Assembly (NCBI GenBank): GCA_030549495.1
Contig: JAUIRK010000763.1
Coordinates: forward strand, 557,997-621,996
DNA length: 64,000 bases
Source: Nectonema munidae
Lineage: Eukaryota; Nematomorpha; Nectonematoida; Nectonematidae
Direction: 5' to 3'
The notes below the pieces were generated by a model that was not told the DNA's origin, did not search any database, and was given only the letters and a program-made list of their open reading frames with translations. The position numbers were made by a program, and so were the translations under genes. How positions within the stretch are numbered: position 1 is the first letter of the stretch; every line of letters starts with the position of its first letter. Below are positions 1 to 10,078 of the stretch, one piece after another.

Positions 1-1280
1 ATAAATTCAACTTCTAAACGCGCTCTCACTTTAACATTCGTAGATGTGCATGTAACTTGTAAAATTGTGTTTTTTACATTGTCTTCTGTAGTGGATGCCT
101 AACTGAAAAAAAATTTTCTATTGATTTCGGTGAAAACATGAAGAAAATTGTTTTACTTTTTATATTATTTTGCTTAAAAATCAAGTATCATTGACGCTTT
201 GACTTTTAAAGCTGATTTTCCTGCGGACATAACATTGTCAGCAAGGCTGGAGTTACGCTCGCTAGCAGCACTTGTGGCCATAATTCATAAACGTTGCGAG
301 CAAAAACAGAAAATGCTTTAAAATTAGAATACTTTTTTTTCACTCCAAAGAATAGCTCATTTATTTGGACGTATATGTTTCTAATGACATCAAGCAACTG
401 CGTATTGGCTATAAACAACCCCCCAAATTACACGCATTTTCGATTGCTTTAATATAAACAGGTAAAAATTTATAAAAAGCCTGGGACGTTTAAAAGCTTA
501 CGATGCGTAAGAAGCGAACACTACAACTAATAATATCAATATGTATAAAATTTCTCTTCCAACTTCTTATACCTTTAATCAGCCTGGTCGCAAGAGTATC
601 ATTTTATCGGGCAACACAAAGCATATGAATATACATTTCTCAGTGAAATGCTAACCCCTGCTTTTGCCCCCTTATCCACGGGCCTGACTTCAATTGGGTA
701 ACTTCGAACTTACGCTTAATTAATTATTTAATTACATTCCCGGGGTGTTTAGCTTTGTGGAATACACTACTTTTTCACATCCGGTTGTTTGTTTTGCTTT
801 TTATAACTTCAAAAATAAGCATCACTGTTTGGAATGGATTATTTTATTATCGCTGTATGATTAAAATAAAGAACAAAAATATGAGCCCCAAAAAGCTCAG
901 ATGCTAGAAAAAATCACCGTGAGGTACGTTAATAAATAAAACCACGTTAAGCCAAAGTTTTACGTATTTGACTAGAACTCACCGACTCAAGTATATTATT
1001 TGCTGCAAATGATGAAATGGTAGAATTATTTTAATCAACATAATTCTATCGTTATCACTAGCATAAAATTAAAGTTTTAATCATTAGTAGTATGTTGTTA
1101 AATACAAACTCTATATTTATTGCATATGTAAATTCAAGAGGATTAATAATTTTGCAAAACAGGCATCATAAAATGATGAGATTTAAACGAAAATTAAACT
1201 TTCATTTATTATTTACACCTTGATATTGTGATAATAAGAATTTTAATGTCAAAGACTCCTTTTTGCTTAAATTTTTAACT
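1..1280. other. AT-rich stretch, no gene recognised
   Basis: I see no splice-consistent coding sequence and no repeat with recognisable ends. The short open frames are spread over both strands and resemble nothing I know. Confidence 0.4.
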
Positions 1281-1284
1281 TTAA

Positions 1285-2000
1285 ACCCTCAGAGGTACCA
1301 TGGGGTACAAAAAAGACTGTAACCTAAAAAAATTCTAATTTGCAATTTAAGAAAGGAAAAGTCATAAAATGCATCTCAAATTAGAGGAGTGTTATTTATT
1401 ATTGATTGTTGGGAATAAAAAATGTACTCATCAAAAGAGAATAAATAAATAATTCAGATTTATTATTTTGTGAACGGTTTTGGCAAAGGCCAAGAACTCT
1501 CTTCTGTTTTATTTTCTGGTTCATCCATTTGGTAACTATTGCAATCAGTTCTTTTTTTTTATGAAAAGTTTAATGGTTTCACTTTCATTAACACCATCGA
1601 TTTTTGGTTCCGGTCTGCCTGAAACAATGTTGCACCGTGAGGTTCGGCTAAGTTTCTTTGGATTTGCTTTCCAAATATAGCCATCTTTTCTAATGTGAAC
1701 ATAATCTTGGGTAGCTTAATTTCATTTTCTTCATCATCTTGTTCACTACAATAATCTCATAATCCTCATCTGATCCCCTATCACTAGGTGCATCTACTTC
1801 ATCAATAGTAAGATCGGCAAACTCATCCAAGATAGACAAAGCTTGCTCGAAAGGGAGTTTTATTCTTTCTGACGTTTTTGTGGGTTAAAATATCTATGAT
1901 TGATTACTTATTATCAATAAAAAAACATTAAAATGTAAATTTATTAATTTATGAAAAATAAAAAACGGGTCCAAAAGACCCCATGGTACCTCGTGGGGGT
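1285..2000 (-). mobile_element. piggyBac element, internally deleted, with terminal inverted repeats
   Basis: The two ends form an imperfect inverted repeat sharing the core GAGGTACCATGGGGT (about 1292-1306 and, inverted, 1979-1993). The left end follows TTAA at 1281-1284, the piggyBac target; on the right the matching site reads AAAA. Between the ends, about 1400-1800, the minus strand carries fragments of the N-terminal part of a PGBD transposase in shifting frames: an acidic stretch, then SETIKLFIKK, then KWMNQKIK. The DDE core is absent. At about 716 bp it is far shorter than an autonomous piggyBac (2-3 kb), so it is a dead deletion derivative. It lies in the same orientation as the piggyBac fragment at 5.7-6.8 kb. 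Family assignment rests on the ends, the TTAA and weak protein resemblance. Confidence 0.6.
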
Positions 2001-2313
2001 AAAATATATAAGATTGATCATTCAAATTTCACATAATTTCAAAGCCTGTTGTTTAGTTCTTTTTATTCGATTTCGCAAGTTATACAAAATTGGTTTTGTC
2101 AATTATAAAATGTTAGTATTTTGTATAGATGCAGCTTTTTCACGCAGTATTGGAAAACTATAGTTGAGACTACAGACTGCTAATTCTTTTGCTCCGAAGA
2201 AAACAGTCTACTGCCCAAACTAGTCAGGAGAAATATTTCATTTATGCCTAATAAAATGTTCAAATCCATGATATCATCACAAATCTATATTTACTGAGTT
2301 ATTATTATTATTA

Positions 2314-2328
2314 ATATGCTTTATTCAT
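2314..2328. repeat. Left target-site duplication of RTE-like LINE copy A
   Basis: ATATGCTTTATTCAT occurs here and again, identical, at 4063-4077, bracketing the LINE. A TTA-rich run precedes both copies. Confidence 0.65.
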
Positions 2329-4062
2329 AAAAAAAATTATGCCCAAGATGTTTTTAATATAGAAAATGAGATTGAGAACCTAGAAATAGTTGGAATTGTT
2401 GAAGGACCATTAGGAGCTACAACTGTTGAAGAAGTATTTGTGCTTTTTTATCAATTAAAATCAAAGAAGTTGGTAAGGTACAGTGAATGCTCATTAGAAA
2501 TATTAAAAGTATTTAAAGATGAAGTAATCTATGTTCTAAAAGTTCTAATTCAAAACATTTTTAATGGGGCATCCATCCCGGAGTCATGGAATAAAAGTCT
2601 AATCATACCATTGCATAAAGTCAAATTCAAATTACTGATTTTAGAGAACTCTAAAACTTTTAGAACACGATATGAAAATTATGGAAAGAGTAATACTGAA
2701 TAGATTGAAAAAAATCGTTGAGATAAGTAAAGAAGTTCAGTTTGGTTTTATGTCAGGAAAAAGCAGAAATGACGCAATTTTCTTTATTAGACTTAGACAG
2801 CTAATAGAAAAAGGCGAGAAACGGGCAGTCTTTATTTTGCTTTCATTGACTTGGAGGAGGCTTTTGATTCTGTTTGTGTAATTCTCATTGAATGGTCTTT
2901 AAGAAGAAAGGGTGTACATGAAAATTTAGTTTAAGGCAGTAATGGCTTTGTATACAAGCCAGGATACTTGTATAAAAAGTGAAAATGCAATTTCTGATGA
3001 ATTTAAAATAAGAGTAGGGTTATACCAAATATCAATATTAAGTCTATTTCTTTTTAAAATAATCGTTGACGAAATTCTTAAAGATGCTATCATAGAAGAA
3101 ATGGATGAAATTTTATATGCTTTTGTTATCATTTTAATTCCAGATTTATGTAAGAAAATTAGTTTTTGGGAAACACCTTTGAAAAATAAGGTACTTTAGT
3201 AAGTCTAAGTGGATGAAAATAGGTGATTCTTCAAATATACAAAGTTTAGTTTCAAAAATAGATCCATGTGGTGTTTGTGGGATAAGAGTTATAATAAATT
3301 CTATTTTTTGTACATCTTGTACTAAATGGATACATAAAAGGTGTTCTGGTAGTAAAGGTAGTTTGTTGAAAACTTTAAGTGTGTACTAGTTGTTCAGATT
3401 TAAAAAAAGTTGAAATTAGTAAAGATATAGAACTAGAAAAGGTTAACCAATTTTGTTACTTGGGCGAGGTTATAGATCAGATAGGTAGTGTTAGTAACTC
3501 AGTAAGAACACAGAATAAATCTAGCTTGGAAGAAATATAAATCTTTAGGTAGTGTTCTATGTGATAATACTTTTTCTTTAAACATAAAGGGTTATCTTCA
3601 TAAAAGCTGTATTAGATCTAGTTCAGTAAAACACAAGTGATATGAGAATGGTAAGAATTATTTGTAAATCTTATTGGAAAGACAAATTAAGCAATGAAAA
3701 TAATAAGAAGTTTGTAAATGAAATCAATAAAGTAATAGACAGGAAACGATTAAGGTGGTTTGGGCATATAAACAGAAGACCAATTGAAGAGTTAATTAAT
3801 ATAGCGAACACACCGCAAAGTATAGGAAAAAAAAATAATTAAAAGTAAATAATCCAAGTATAATTATATTATTATAGTAATAATCCAAAGTATAATTAAC
3901 ATGGAAAGAAGCAGTTTTTAGGATATGAAAAAAAGAAATTTAAAAATAGGGAATTTTGGAAATGTGAAATTAGGTTGTCTTTTTATAGTTGCAACACAGG
4001 CAAAACGACCTAGCTTGCTGGTAAACTAGCTGTAAAACCGATTTATTATTGTATTATTTATG
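2329..4062 (+). mobile_element. 5'-truncated RTE-like LINE (copy A), decayed
   Basis: Reverse transcriptase pieces lie in several plus-strand frames between about 2440 and 3200. They include the finger segment with IPLHK, then KIMERVILNRLKK, QFGFMSGKS and LRQLIEKG. About 3265-3360 encodes a Cys-rich knuckle: CGVCGIRV, then CTSCTKWIHKRCSG. A C-terminal tail containing RLRWFGHI ends near 3840. The endonuclease is missing, as expected of 5' truncation. The 3' end runs into TTA-type repeats near 4041-4062, and perfect 15-bp duplications flank the copy (2314-2328, 4063-4077). Multiple stops and frameshifts show it is inactive. The same family recurs at 45.1-46.6 kb, where the RT reads better. Placement in the RTE group is from motif memory; the knuckle-bearing subgroup could carry another name. 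Confidence 0.75.
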
Positions 4063-4079
4063 ATATGCTTTATTCATGA

Positions 4080-4750
4080 TTAACAAAATTATTTTTTTGT
4101 TTTAGATGAAATCCATGATGGAATGAATTTAGAATTATACTACAAATGATGGAAAAATATTTGAAAATAAAAATTTTTATACCTTTATTTTGGCAATGAT
4201 ACATCTTGGTTATTCTCCACATAAATATTGATTTAACTTAAAGTAGGGAGTGTTAGATGTGTCAAGTAGTCAGGGTCTCCAATGTAAACCAATGAGCGAA
4301 GAGTGAAGCTTAAAATGGCCGTATATATATCAATATACGTAATGAGGGGAATGTGTTCAATAGGATGCCACATAAATTCTACCCACAGAAAATTTTAATT
4401 TTTATGACTGAACAATTTTCGTAAAGGGTAGTTGCTTTAAATATATCTTTCTGTCTCGCGTTTTGCTTTCTTTGATTAAAAATAAGCCCACCTTTCTTTT
4501 GAGATGAAACATGGTAGGAAGTTTTTTTAAATACCCATAACATATTTTGCTAATAGTTACTTTATTCACAATGTGCTTTCCACAACAAACTATCGTATTT
4601 TGTGAAGCATAACGCACATCAGCGTATACCGCGCGGTTTGCACCGTGATCGGACACTTTGTCTTTAAGTTAGGGTTAGCGTTAGTTTAGAAATTTCCCGT
4701 TTGTATGAATCATAGCATTGTTTAATAAGAGCTGTATGTGTAAAAAGAAC
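4080..4750. other. AT-rich spacer
   Basis: No gene is recognised. A slightly GC-richer patch near 4620-4690 could be the eroded end of a transposon, but I see no matching partner. Confidence 0.35.
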
Positions 4751-4779
4751 ATGGTACTGACATGTAGGAAGCAAGAGGA

Positions 4780-4912
4780 TGTGCTGCGCCAAGCTCTGGA
4801 AAAAGAAGCAGATGCAGACGAGAGATGGGCTGAAGGAGCGACTGCAAAAACTTGGACTAAACGAAGACGACGCACTTAACAGAGAGATGTGGAGACAGCG
4901 AATCTTTGCCAC
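4780..4912 (+). mobile_element. LINE C-terminal fragment
   Basis: One open plus-strand frame encodes LKERLQKLGLNEDDALN followed by REMWRQRIFATDP. This matches the basic tail of many RTE-like LINE proteins, where a segment like 'RWLDxIKEDLxxLGLxEEDAxDRxxWRxxIRxADP' closes the ORF. No RT domain precedes it, so it is an isolated scrap. It abuts the pogo fragment on the other strand. Confidence 0.5.
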
Positions 4913-4989
4913 CGACCCTTTCTTTTTTAACCCATCAAGACTAATGGTAGGACGCTCTATCTTCAGTTAACGGTGAATCTATGTTAATT

Positions 4990-5540
4990 TGTAGCTGGCA
5001 TAAATTTGTTCCATTCTTCACGCATGAAAGATTTGAATGGCTTGTTAATTGGTCAAGAACTAGCAAAGATGGCTTTCCAATTATTTCTACGTTTTGTCCA
5101 GATTTTTATCAAAAGTTAAGGCAACTTCATCCATATTACCAATTTCAATCATTTTATAATAAACTTGTGAAATTCCATTCTTTTTTCTTCATATTCTTCT
5201 GCAATTTTAGTTCTAGCTCGTAAATGTAAGCCACATCCTTTCATAAACCTTGATACCCATGAAGTTGAACTTTTAAAATCAAATAAGCTGAGCTCTTGTA
5301 CAAACTTTTCAGCCTCATAAATTATTATTTTTGTTAAAATGGCTATACCGATTTTTCGATTTCCAACGATCCAATCAAAAACTTTTTTCAAGTTCGGATA
5401 CTTAACTTCTCAAAAATTAACTTTCTTAACTTTTCCATTCTCGAAGAGTGCTTTCAGTAGGCGGTTCCCCAAATTAACGAGCAGCTGCTCTATTTCCATG
5501 AATTTTGGCACAACGTTTAGTTTATGAGATTAGCTTTTCT
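4990..5540 (-). pseudogene. pogo/Tigger-type transposase fragment (CENP-B-like HTH)
   Basis: Read on the minus strand, about 5391 to 5149 encodes a CENP-B/Tc5-type DNA-binding helix-turn-helix. It begins LKKVFDWIVGNRKIGIAI, continues with DFKSSTSWVSRFMKGCGLHL and ends in a basic EEYEEKR helix. Upstream, GKVKKVNFEVKYPNL resembles the linker before this domain in Tigger proteins. Downstream, a shifted frame near 5130 gives IGNMDEVAL, the start of the pogo DDE domain (first catalytic Asp in MDE). The rest of the catalytic domain is absent and frames are broken. It encodes a DNA-transposon remnant, not a host CENP-B protein. Confidence 0.7.
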
Positions 5541-5679
5541 GTTGTGAACTGATTTCATTATAATCTTTAGTAAAAGTATAAGATTGATGTATAATATAAT
5601 TGGTGTTCAATAAGAATAAAATCTGGTGAGAGATGCTGATAAAATATAAAACAGCAGAATTTACACACTATACACACAA

Positions 5680-6819
5680 AGTCATAATAGCATACATAAA
5701 AATATAGAACTAGCAGAGAAAGAGAGACAATAATTAATTGTGTCAGTTAAATGTCTCAGTGGTGCAAATGGCCGGTTACCAATATATACAGGAATAGATG
5801 AACGCTTATCAAAAGCAAACCAAAATGGACACAACACACTTAAATGATAGATGTTCTCTGGAACCACATTTGCAAGTAAAATATCTAGCCATTTGGTCCA
5901 TTACATCTACTCCATACTTCGTATTATTATTATTATAATATTCCATTGTTTCAGAAATTTTTTCATTATCTTTATTTATTGCAACGCTTTTATGCATCGA
6001 ACTTAAAATATACACATTTTTATTGTTCACCTTTATAAACGGTCAAGCTACATCCAGATTTCGAAAGAAGTATTTGGCTAGAATAAAGAAGTGGTTTCTT
6101 AATATCATTATTTTAATTTTGCACTTCTCTTCTGTTTTTTTTTCTAATAGTTCCAATAACTGAAAATTTTCTTCTAATCCTAGAGAAGTGAAAAAGTTGT
6201 CCATGGTAACATAATACCCTTTAATAAAATATGGAGACATTAGTTCAGAACAAACATGTGAAGCCAACGAAACCCCAGGATTCTTTGTCGACTTTCCCAA
6301 GACACGGAAAAGAGTTGCACAAGTGTACTTTGCTTTCTTATCTACAAGGCATCAACATTTTATACCGAATTTATCAAGTTTAGAAGCCATGTTTTGAAAA
6401 GATCATCTTGTTTGGCAGGGAAACAGTTGTTCATCAATCGTTAGATTTTCATAAGGTACAAAACTTGCTTGAGAATTATCTATAAAACGCTCACGAACAG
6501 GAAGAAAACGATCACGCTTTGTCTTATACAAAGTCGTCAAATCGTATATTTTTATGATACTTTTGAATCTATCACGACTCATGGTGCTTGAAAATAAAGG
6601 AGATTGCATTTCTTGAATGGATAAATCAAAGTTATTATTTTGCACAAATTTGAGCATAATACTTTCAAAAAGTAAACTAAATGATGTAATTGGTTTATTC
6701 ATTTCAATGTGTTGTTTTGTATAACAAGTTGGCCCAGAATGACATCGAAAAATATTGAAACCTATATGAGAAAAAATAAAAAATTTTGTCTGCGTTCTTT
6801 CTATAAATTCATAATACAC
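5680..6819 (-). pseudogene. piggyBac transposase (PGBD DDE), degenerate
   Basis: Minus-strand pieces appear in the order expected of a PGBD transposase. 6819 to 6403 holds SSTMSRDRFKSIIKIYDL and ends with YENLTIDEQLFPCQ, the first catalytic Asp region. 6300 to 6043 holds YYVTMDNFFTSLGLEENFQLL, the second catalytic Asp (DNFFTS). 6030 to 5809 holds ILSSMHKSVAINKD and YGVDVMDQMARYFTCK, the third Asp (GVDVMDQ). 5867 to 5682 gives weak C-terminal sequence with no clear Cys-rich finger. Three catalytic Asp motifs are visible, but at least three frame breaks separate them. No TTAA-flanked ends were found. It lies in the same orientation as the deleted piggyBac at 1.3-2.0 kb, possibly the same family. 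Confidence 0.8.
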
Positions 6820-6839
6820 TACACTTATTAGATTATCTA

Positions 6840-7339
6840 TAAATCACATACAGGAACTACTTAGTAGTTGTAAGCAAAAATCGGATTGCATACGTCTGTT
6901 TGTATTCTTTTTATATTTTCATCATGCACGCTACACAGCATATTCAAACAAAATTAGAAACTTAAGAGAAATTGGAAGCAAAAATTACTTTTATTCAAGC
7001 AGAGATTTTTTTATCAAGAATCTAAATAAGAGGAAAAATTCCTATCTAAAGGGTACTTTTAGTTGTTTTTAGAGTATCAAGAACACGTTTAGAATATAAG
7101 TGCAAAAACCCCAAGGGCTAATCACTGTCCAAAAATTTTTTGCTACAAGCTACATATCATTTTCAAATAGTCCTAAACTGTTATTTTCTAAAAAGTAATC
7201 TCTTTATATTCAAAATGCCTCATATTTTTTGTTATTTGCGTTTTCGTAAATATATGTACCTATTATGTGCATATATAAAATCACAATACACGTACAAATA
7301 AAAGTATGAAAAAACAAATTTATATTTGTTTTTTTCTGT
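6840..7339. other. AT-rich spacer
   Basis: No coding sequence, structural RNA or repeat end is recognised between the piggyBac fragment and the unnamed repeat gene. Confidence 0.35.
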
Positions 7340-7989
7340 GAATATTTTATTTTTCTTCTCTTTACAATGTCCAACAATAGTCAGCCAGCATATTCCGGCT
7401 CAATTTTCCTTTGTAGCGGTTTTCAATTTTTGAAATTTTCCCCATGTTCATCGCTTACATCAGATAGATTTTCTGAAAAAAAAACTTTCAATTTCGCATC
7501 ATTTATTTTTGAAAATTTGGCTTTCAAGTATAAAAAACTGGAGCCATCATGCTTGAGGGTTTTAAGAAATTGTTTAACCAATCCGAGTTTAATGTGAAAA
7601 GACGTCAATATGATTTTTTCTTTATTTACTAAAGGCTTTTTTACTATATTTCCAAAGCCTATTTCAGATGTCTATCTTTCTGGGCAAAGTTTTTGTTTGT
7701 TAGAATCTCGAGAATTCCATAGGCACAGAAAACATAAATTTATTGTAACCTGATTGCAAACCGTTTAAAATTGCCACTACTTTTAAATCCGCACAGAGAA
7801 GCCAATTGTGCTCTTTGTATTTTACTCTTTCTAGTCTAAATTTCAGGTTTTCATAGTTTTCTTTTAAAGAGGCTGAATAAGCGATTGGTATTGATAGCAA
7901 AGAATTTCCTATATGTAAGAGAGCTTTGGTACTATTAACCGAAGAATCAATAAAAAGTCTCCATTGTGAAGCTTCATAAAATAAATTTA

Positions 7990-8145
7990 ATTTTTCAAAA
8001 AAGAATAAAAATTGGGCCCTGGGAAAAAATTTTTTTTAAAAAAAAAAATTCTTCCAAACCTTTAAACTTTGAAGGAATTTTTTTTTTTTTATTTTTTTGG
8101 TTTAAAAAATTTTTTTTTTTAAAAAAAAAAAAAAAAATTGTATTT
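7990..8145. other. Implausible homopolymer patch (probable consensus error)
   Basis: Runs of A and T of 8 to 17 bases alternate with few other bases. It falls exactly where the unnamed gene should encode a further segment of roughly 50 residues, and its length is about right for that. Low-quality base calling over real sequence is a simpler explanation than a low-complexity insertion. Confidence 0.5.
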
Positions 8146-8407
8146 AGTCAAATTCAAATTTTTAACTAAATCATTTAATTCACTTTGATTAAACACCATT
8201 GGCTCATTAAATGATGAGTTAGAAAAACGATGTTTCATCGCTTCTTTCACTATCAAACTCGGTCTCAGAGCTTTCTGAAGAAAATTTTGATGAAACCGAA
8301 GGTGCAATCGGTATATGAATCTCTTCAGAATGAGTTACTGGACGAATAGCGGAATTTAAATTTGGATAACTTGCTTTATAAGAGCTTTTTGATGTTATAC
8401 CTACAAA

Positions 8408-8505
8408 CAGTGGCGGATCCAGAAATTTCTTATAGGGGGGGGGGGTTATTTTTTTTTGGGAGAGGGGGGTATTTTTTTTTGGGGGGGGGGGGGGGGGGGG
8501 GGCCC
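8408..8505. mobile_element. Collapsed hAT insertion with 8-bp target duplication
   Basis: CCTACAAA at 8400-8407 is repeated at 8506-8513. The insert starts CAGTGGCGGATCCAG, a hAT-like terminal repeat, and runs into long G and T tracts; the expected inverted right end is not present. Removing the insert restores one reading frame of the unnamed repeat gene on the minus strand, which confirms the boundaries. Confidence 0.65.
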
Positions 8506-8879
8506 CCTACAAAGTATATGTAAATACGAATACAAAAAATATTTATAAGCGAAAAAATTACTTAGAAAATCAGTCATGCAAAAATAGCAGTCTGTGTAAT
8601 GATCTGTATGCTCTCTCCAAATCATTGGTATTCCAAATTGTAACTTTTCACTTTTATTTTTAGACCATTTTGACAAGGAATTTAGACAAGTAGTACAACA
8701 TATATGTGGAGCCCAAGTTTTATCTTGGTCTCCCAATTTAATTCCAAAGTATAATTTATAAAGTTTTTTAACATAAGGTATAATTTTTCTTTTATTTTTT
8801 TTAAATGTAACACAGCCACAAATGTAGCAAAAACTGTCGGGGTTAGTTTTGCATAAATTTCTAGGCATTTTAATATTGA

Positions 8880-9200
8880 CTAATTTTAAGCTGCAAAAAT
8901 AAAAAAAACCAAATTTAAGTCATTTTTTAAAAAAAGATTTTTAATTTCAAATTTGTCATAAAAAATGCATGAATAAAAAAGTTAGTTTCATTTTTGTAGT
9001 TTAAAAAAAAACTTTGTTGGACAGTGTAATTAACGTGATGAGTTATATACTATTTTTTCACTATTTCATATTAACAAAGGTAGAATATGGTTTTTTTAAA
9101 TTGTCATAGTTAAAGAAAACTGTCGAAAATAAATATATATATTTTTACTTTTTATAGGTCAGTATAATAATAAATTTAAAATTATTCTTAAAGTGAAAAA
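8880..9200. other. AT-rich spacer
   Basis: Sequence upstream of the unnamed repeat gene. Nothing recognisable. Confidence 0.3.
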
Positions 9201-9743
9201 TGTCGATCGAATGTACACGTTTTGTTGGATAATCATGGTCAACTTTTATTTCGAAATAATTTTTATTTAGTTTAGATACAACCTTTCTGATTTTTAACAA
9301 AGGGCATTCGTTATATTTATACCGACAGTGTGCGAATAATAAATCACATTATTGATTGATTTTAGAGCATAACTATGCGAAGAAAGATGAACACATTTTG
9401 CATTACGCGTTTGTGAGCGCAGTGAATTCTTATCTCGCATACGCTTCACCACATCTTTAGCACGCGTGTGTGGTTTATTATGTCGATTGAATGTACGAGT
9501 TTTGTTGGATAATCGTAGTCTACTTTTATTTAGTTTAGATACAACCTTTCTAATTTTTAACGAAGAGCATTCGTTATATTTATACCGACAGTGTGCGAAT
9601 AATAAATCACATTATTGATTGATTTTAGAGCATAACTATGCGAAGAAAGATTAACACATGTTGCATTACGCGTTTGTGGGCGCAGTGAATTCTTATCTCG
9701 CATACGCTTCACCACATATTTAGCACGTGTGTGGTTTATTTTA
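9201..9743. repeat. Tandem duplication, unit about 280 bp
   Basis: The segment starting TGTCGATCGAATGTAC at 9201 recurs from 9481 with few differences. The second copy lacks about 20 bp near its start and is slightly shorter. Both carry the same run including ACCGACAGTGTGCGAATAAT. Two copies only; I see no ORF in either. Confidence 0.85.
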
Positions 9744-10060
9744 TCGGGCTAGTGTACGCTTAGTTTATTTGTAGTGTTCCTAGCTTAAATTTTAGTCAAA
9801 TATTAAAACGCTTATAACTTTCACATTTCTCAACAAAATGCATCATGCGATATACCAAATTAAAGCATTTTTTATTTTTTAAATAAATCGAATTTTAAAA
9901 AAAAAATGTACTAAAAATTTATATAAAGGCCATATTAAGCCCAAGCTTTAAGTTACAATGTGAAAACTATCAAAAGGCAAGTAAAGAACACAAAACCAAT
10001 TAGAAGGGTATTACTGCTTCCAAAACATTTAAAAAAAATAGGTTGAAATATTCAAAAACA
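9744..10060. other. AT-rich spacer downstream of RPS20
   Basis: No recognisable gene or repeat. Confidence 0.3.
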
Positions 10061-10061
10061 A

Positions 10062-10067
10062 TTTATT
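10062..10067 (-). terminator. Candidate RPS20 poly(A) signal
   Basis: AATAAA on the minus strand, 11 bases after the RPS20 stop codon, the usual signal for 3' end formation. Confidence 0.45.
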
Positions 10068-10078
10068 GATTAATTACA

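Larger units (their letters stand above)
7340..8868 (-). pseudogene. Degenerate copy of an unnamed invertebrate repeat gene with an N-terminal Cys/His domain
   Basis: From ATG at 8868 the minus strand encodes MPRNLCKTNPDSFCYICG, then KKLYKLYFGIKLGDQDKTWA, HICCTTCLNSL, PMIWRE and DCYFCMTD. This paired-Cys pattern belongs to a multi-copy family I recall from aphids, ants, Hydra and other invertebrates, with no agreed function. Downstream, YPNLNSAIRPVTHSEE and an acidic Ser-rich linker (about 8380-8250) are followed by FNQSELNDLVKNLNL (about 8180). Further on come WRLFIDSS, SIPIAYSASLKENYENL and CADLKVVAILNGLQSGYNKF (7990-7730), then HIKLGLVKQFLKTL (7600) and SDEHGENF with a final MLADYCWTL (7340). 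The order fits the family but several segments are missing or shifted. A hAT scrap sits at 8408-8505 and a homopolymer patch at about 7990-8140. Transposon origin is plausible but unproven. Confidence 0.65.

Noticed and set aside
8446-8520. Poly-Pro/Lys tail of the 140-codon ORF
   Set aside because: It is translation of the G/T runs inside the hAT insert, not part of the protein family.
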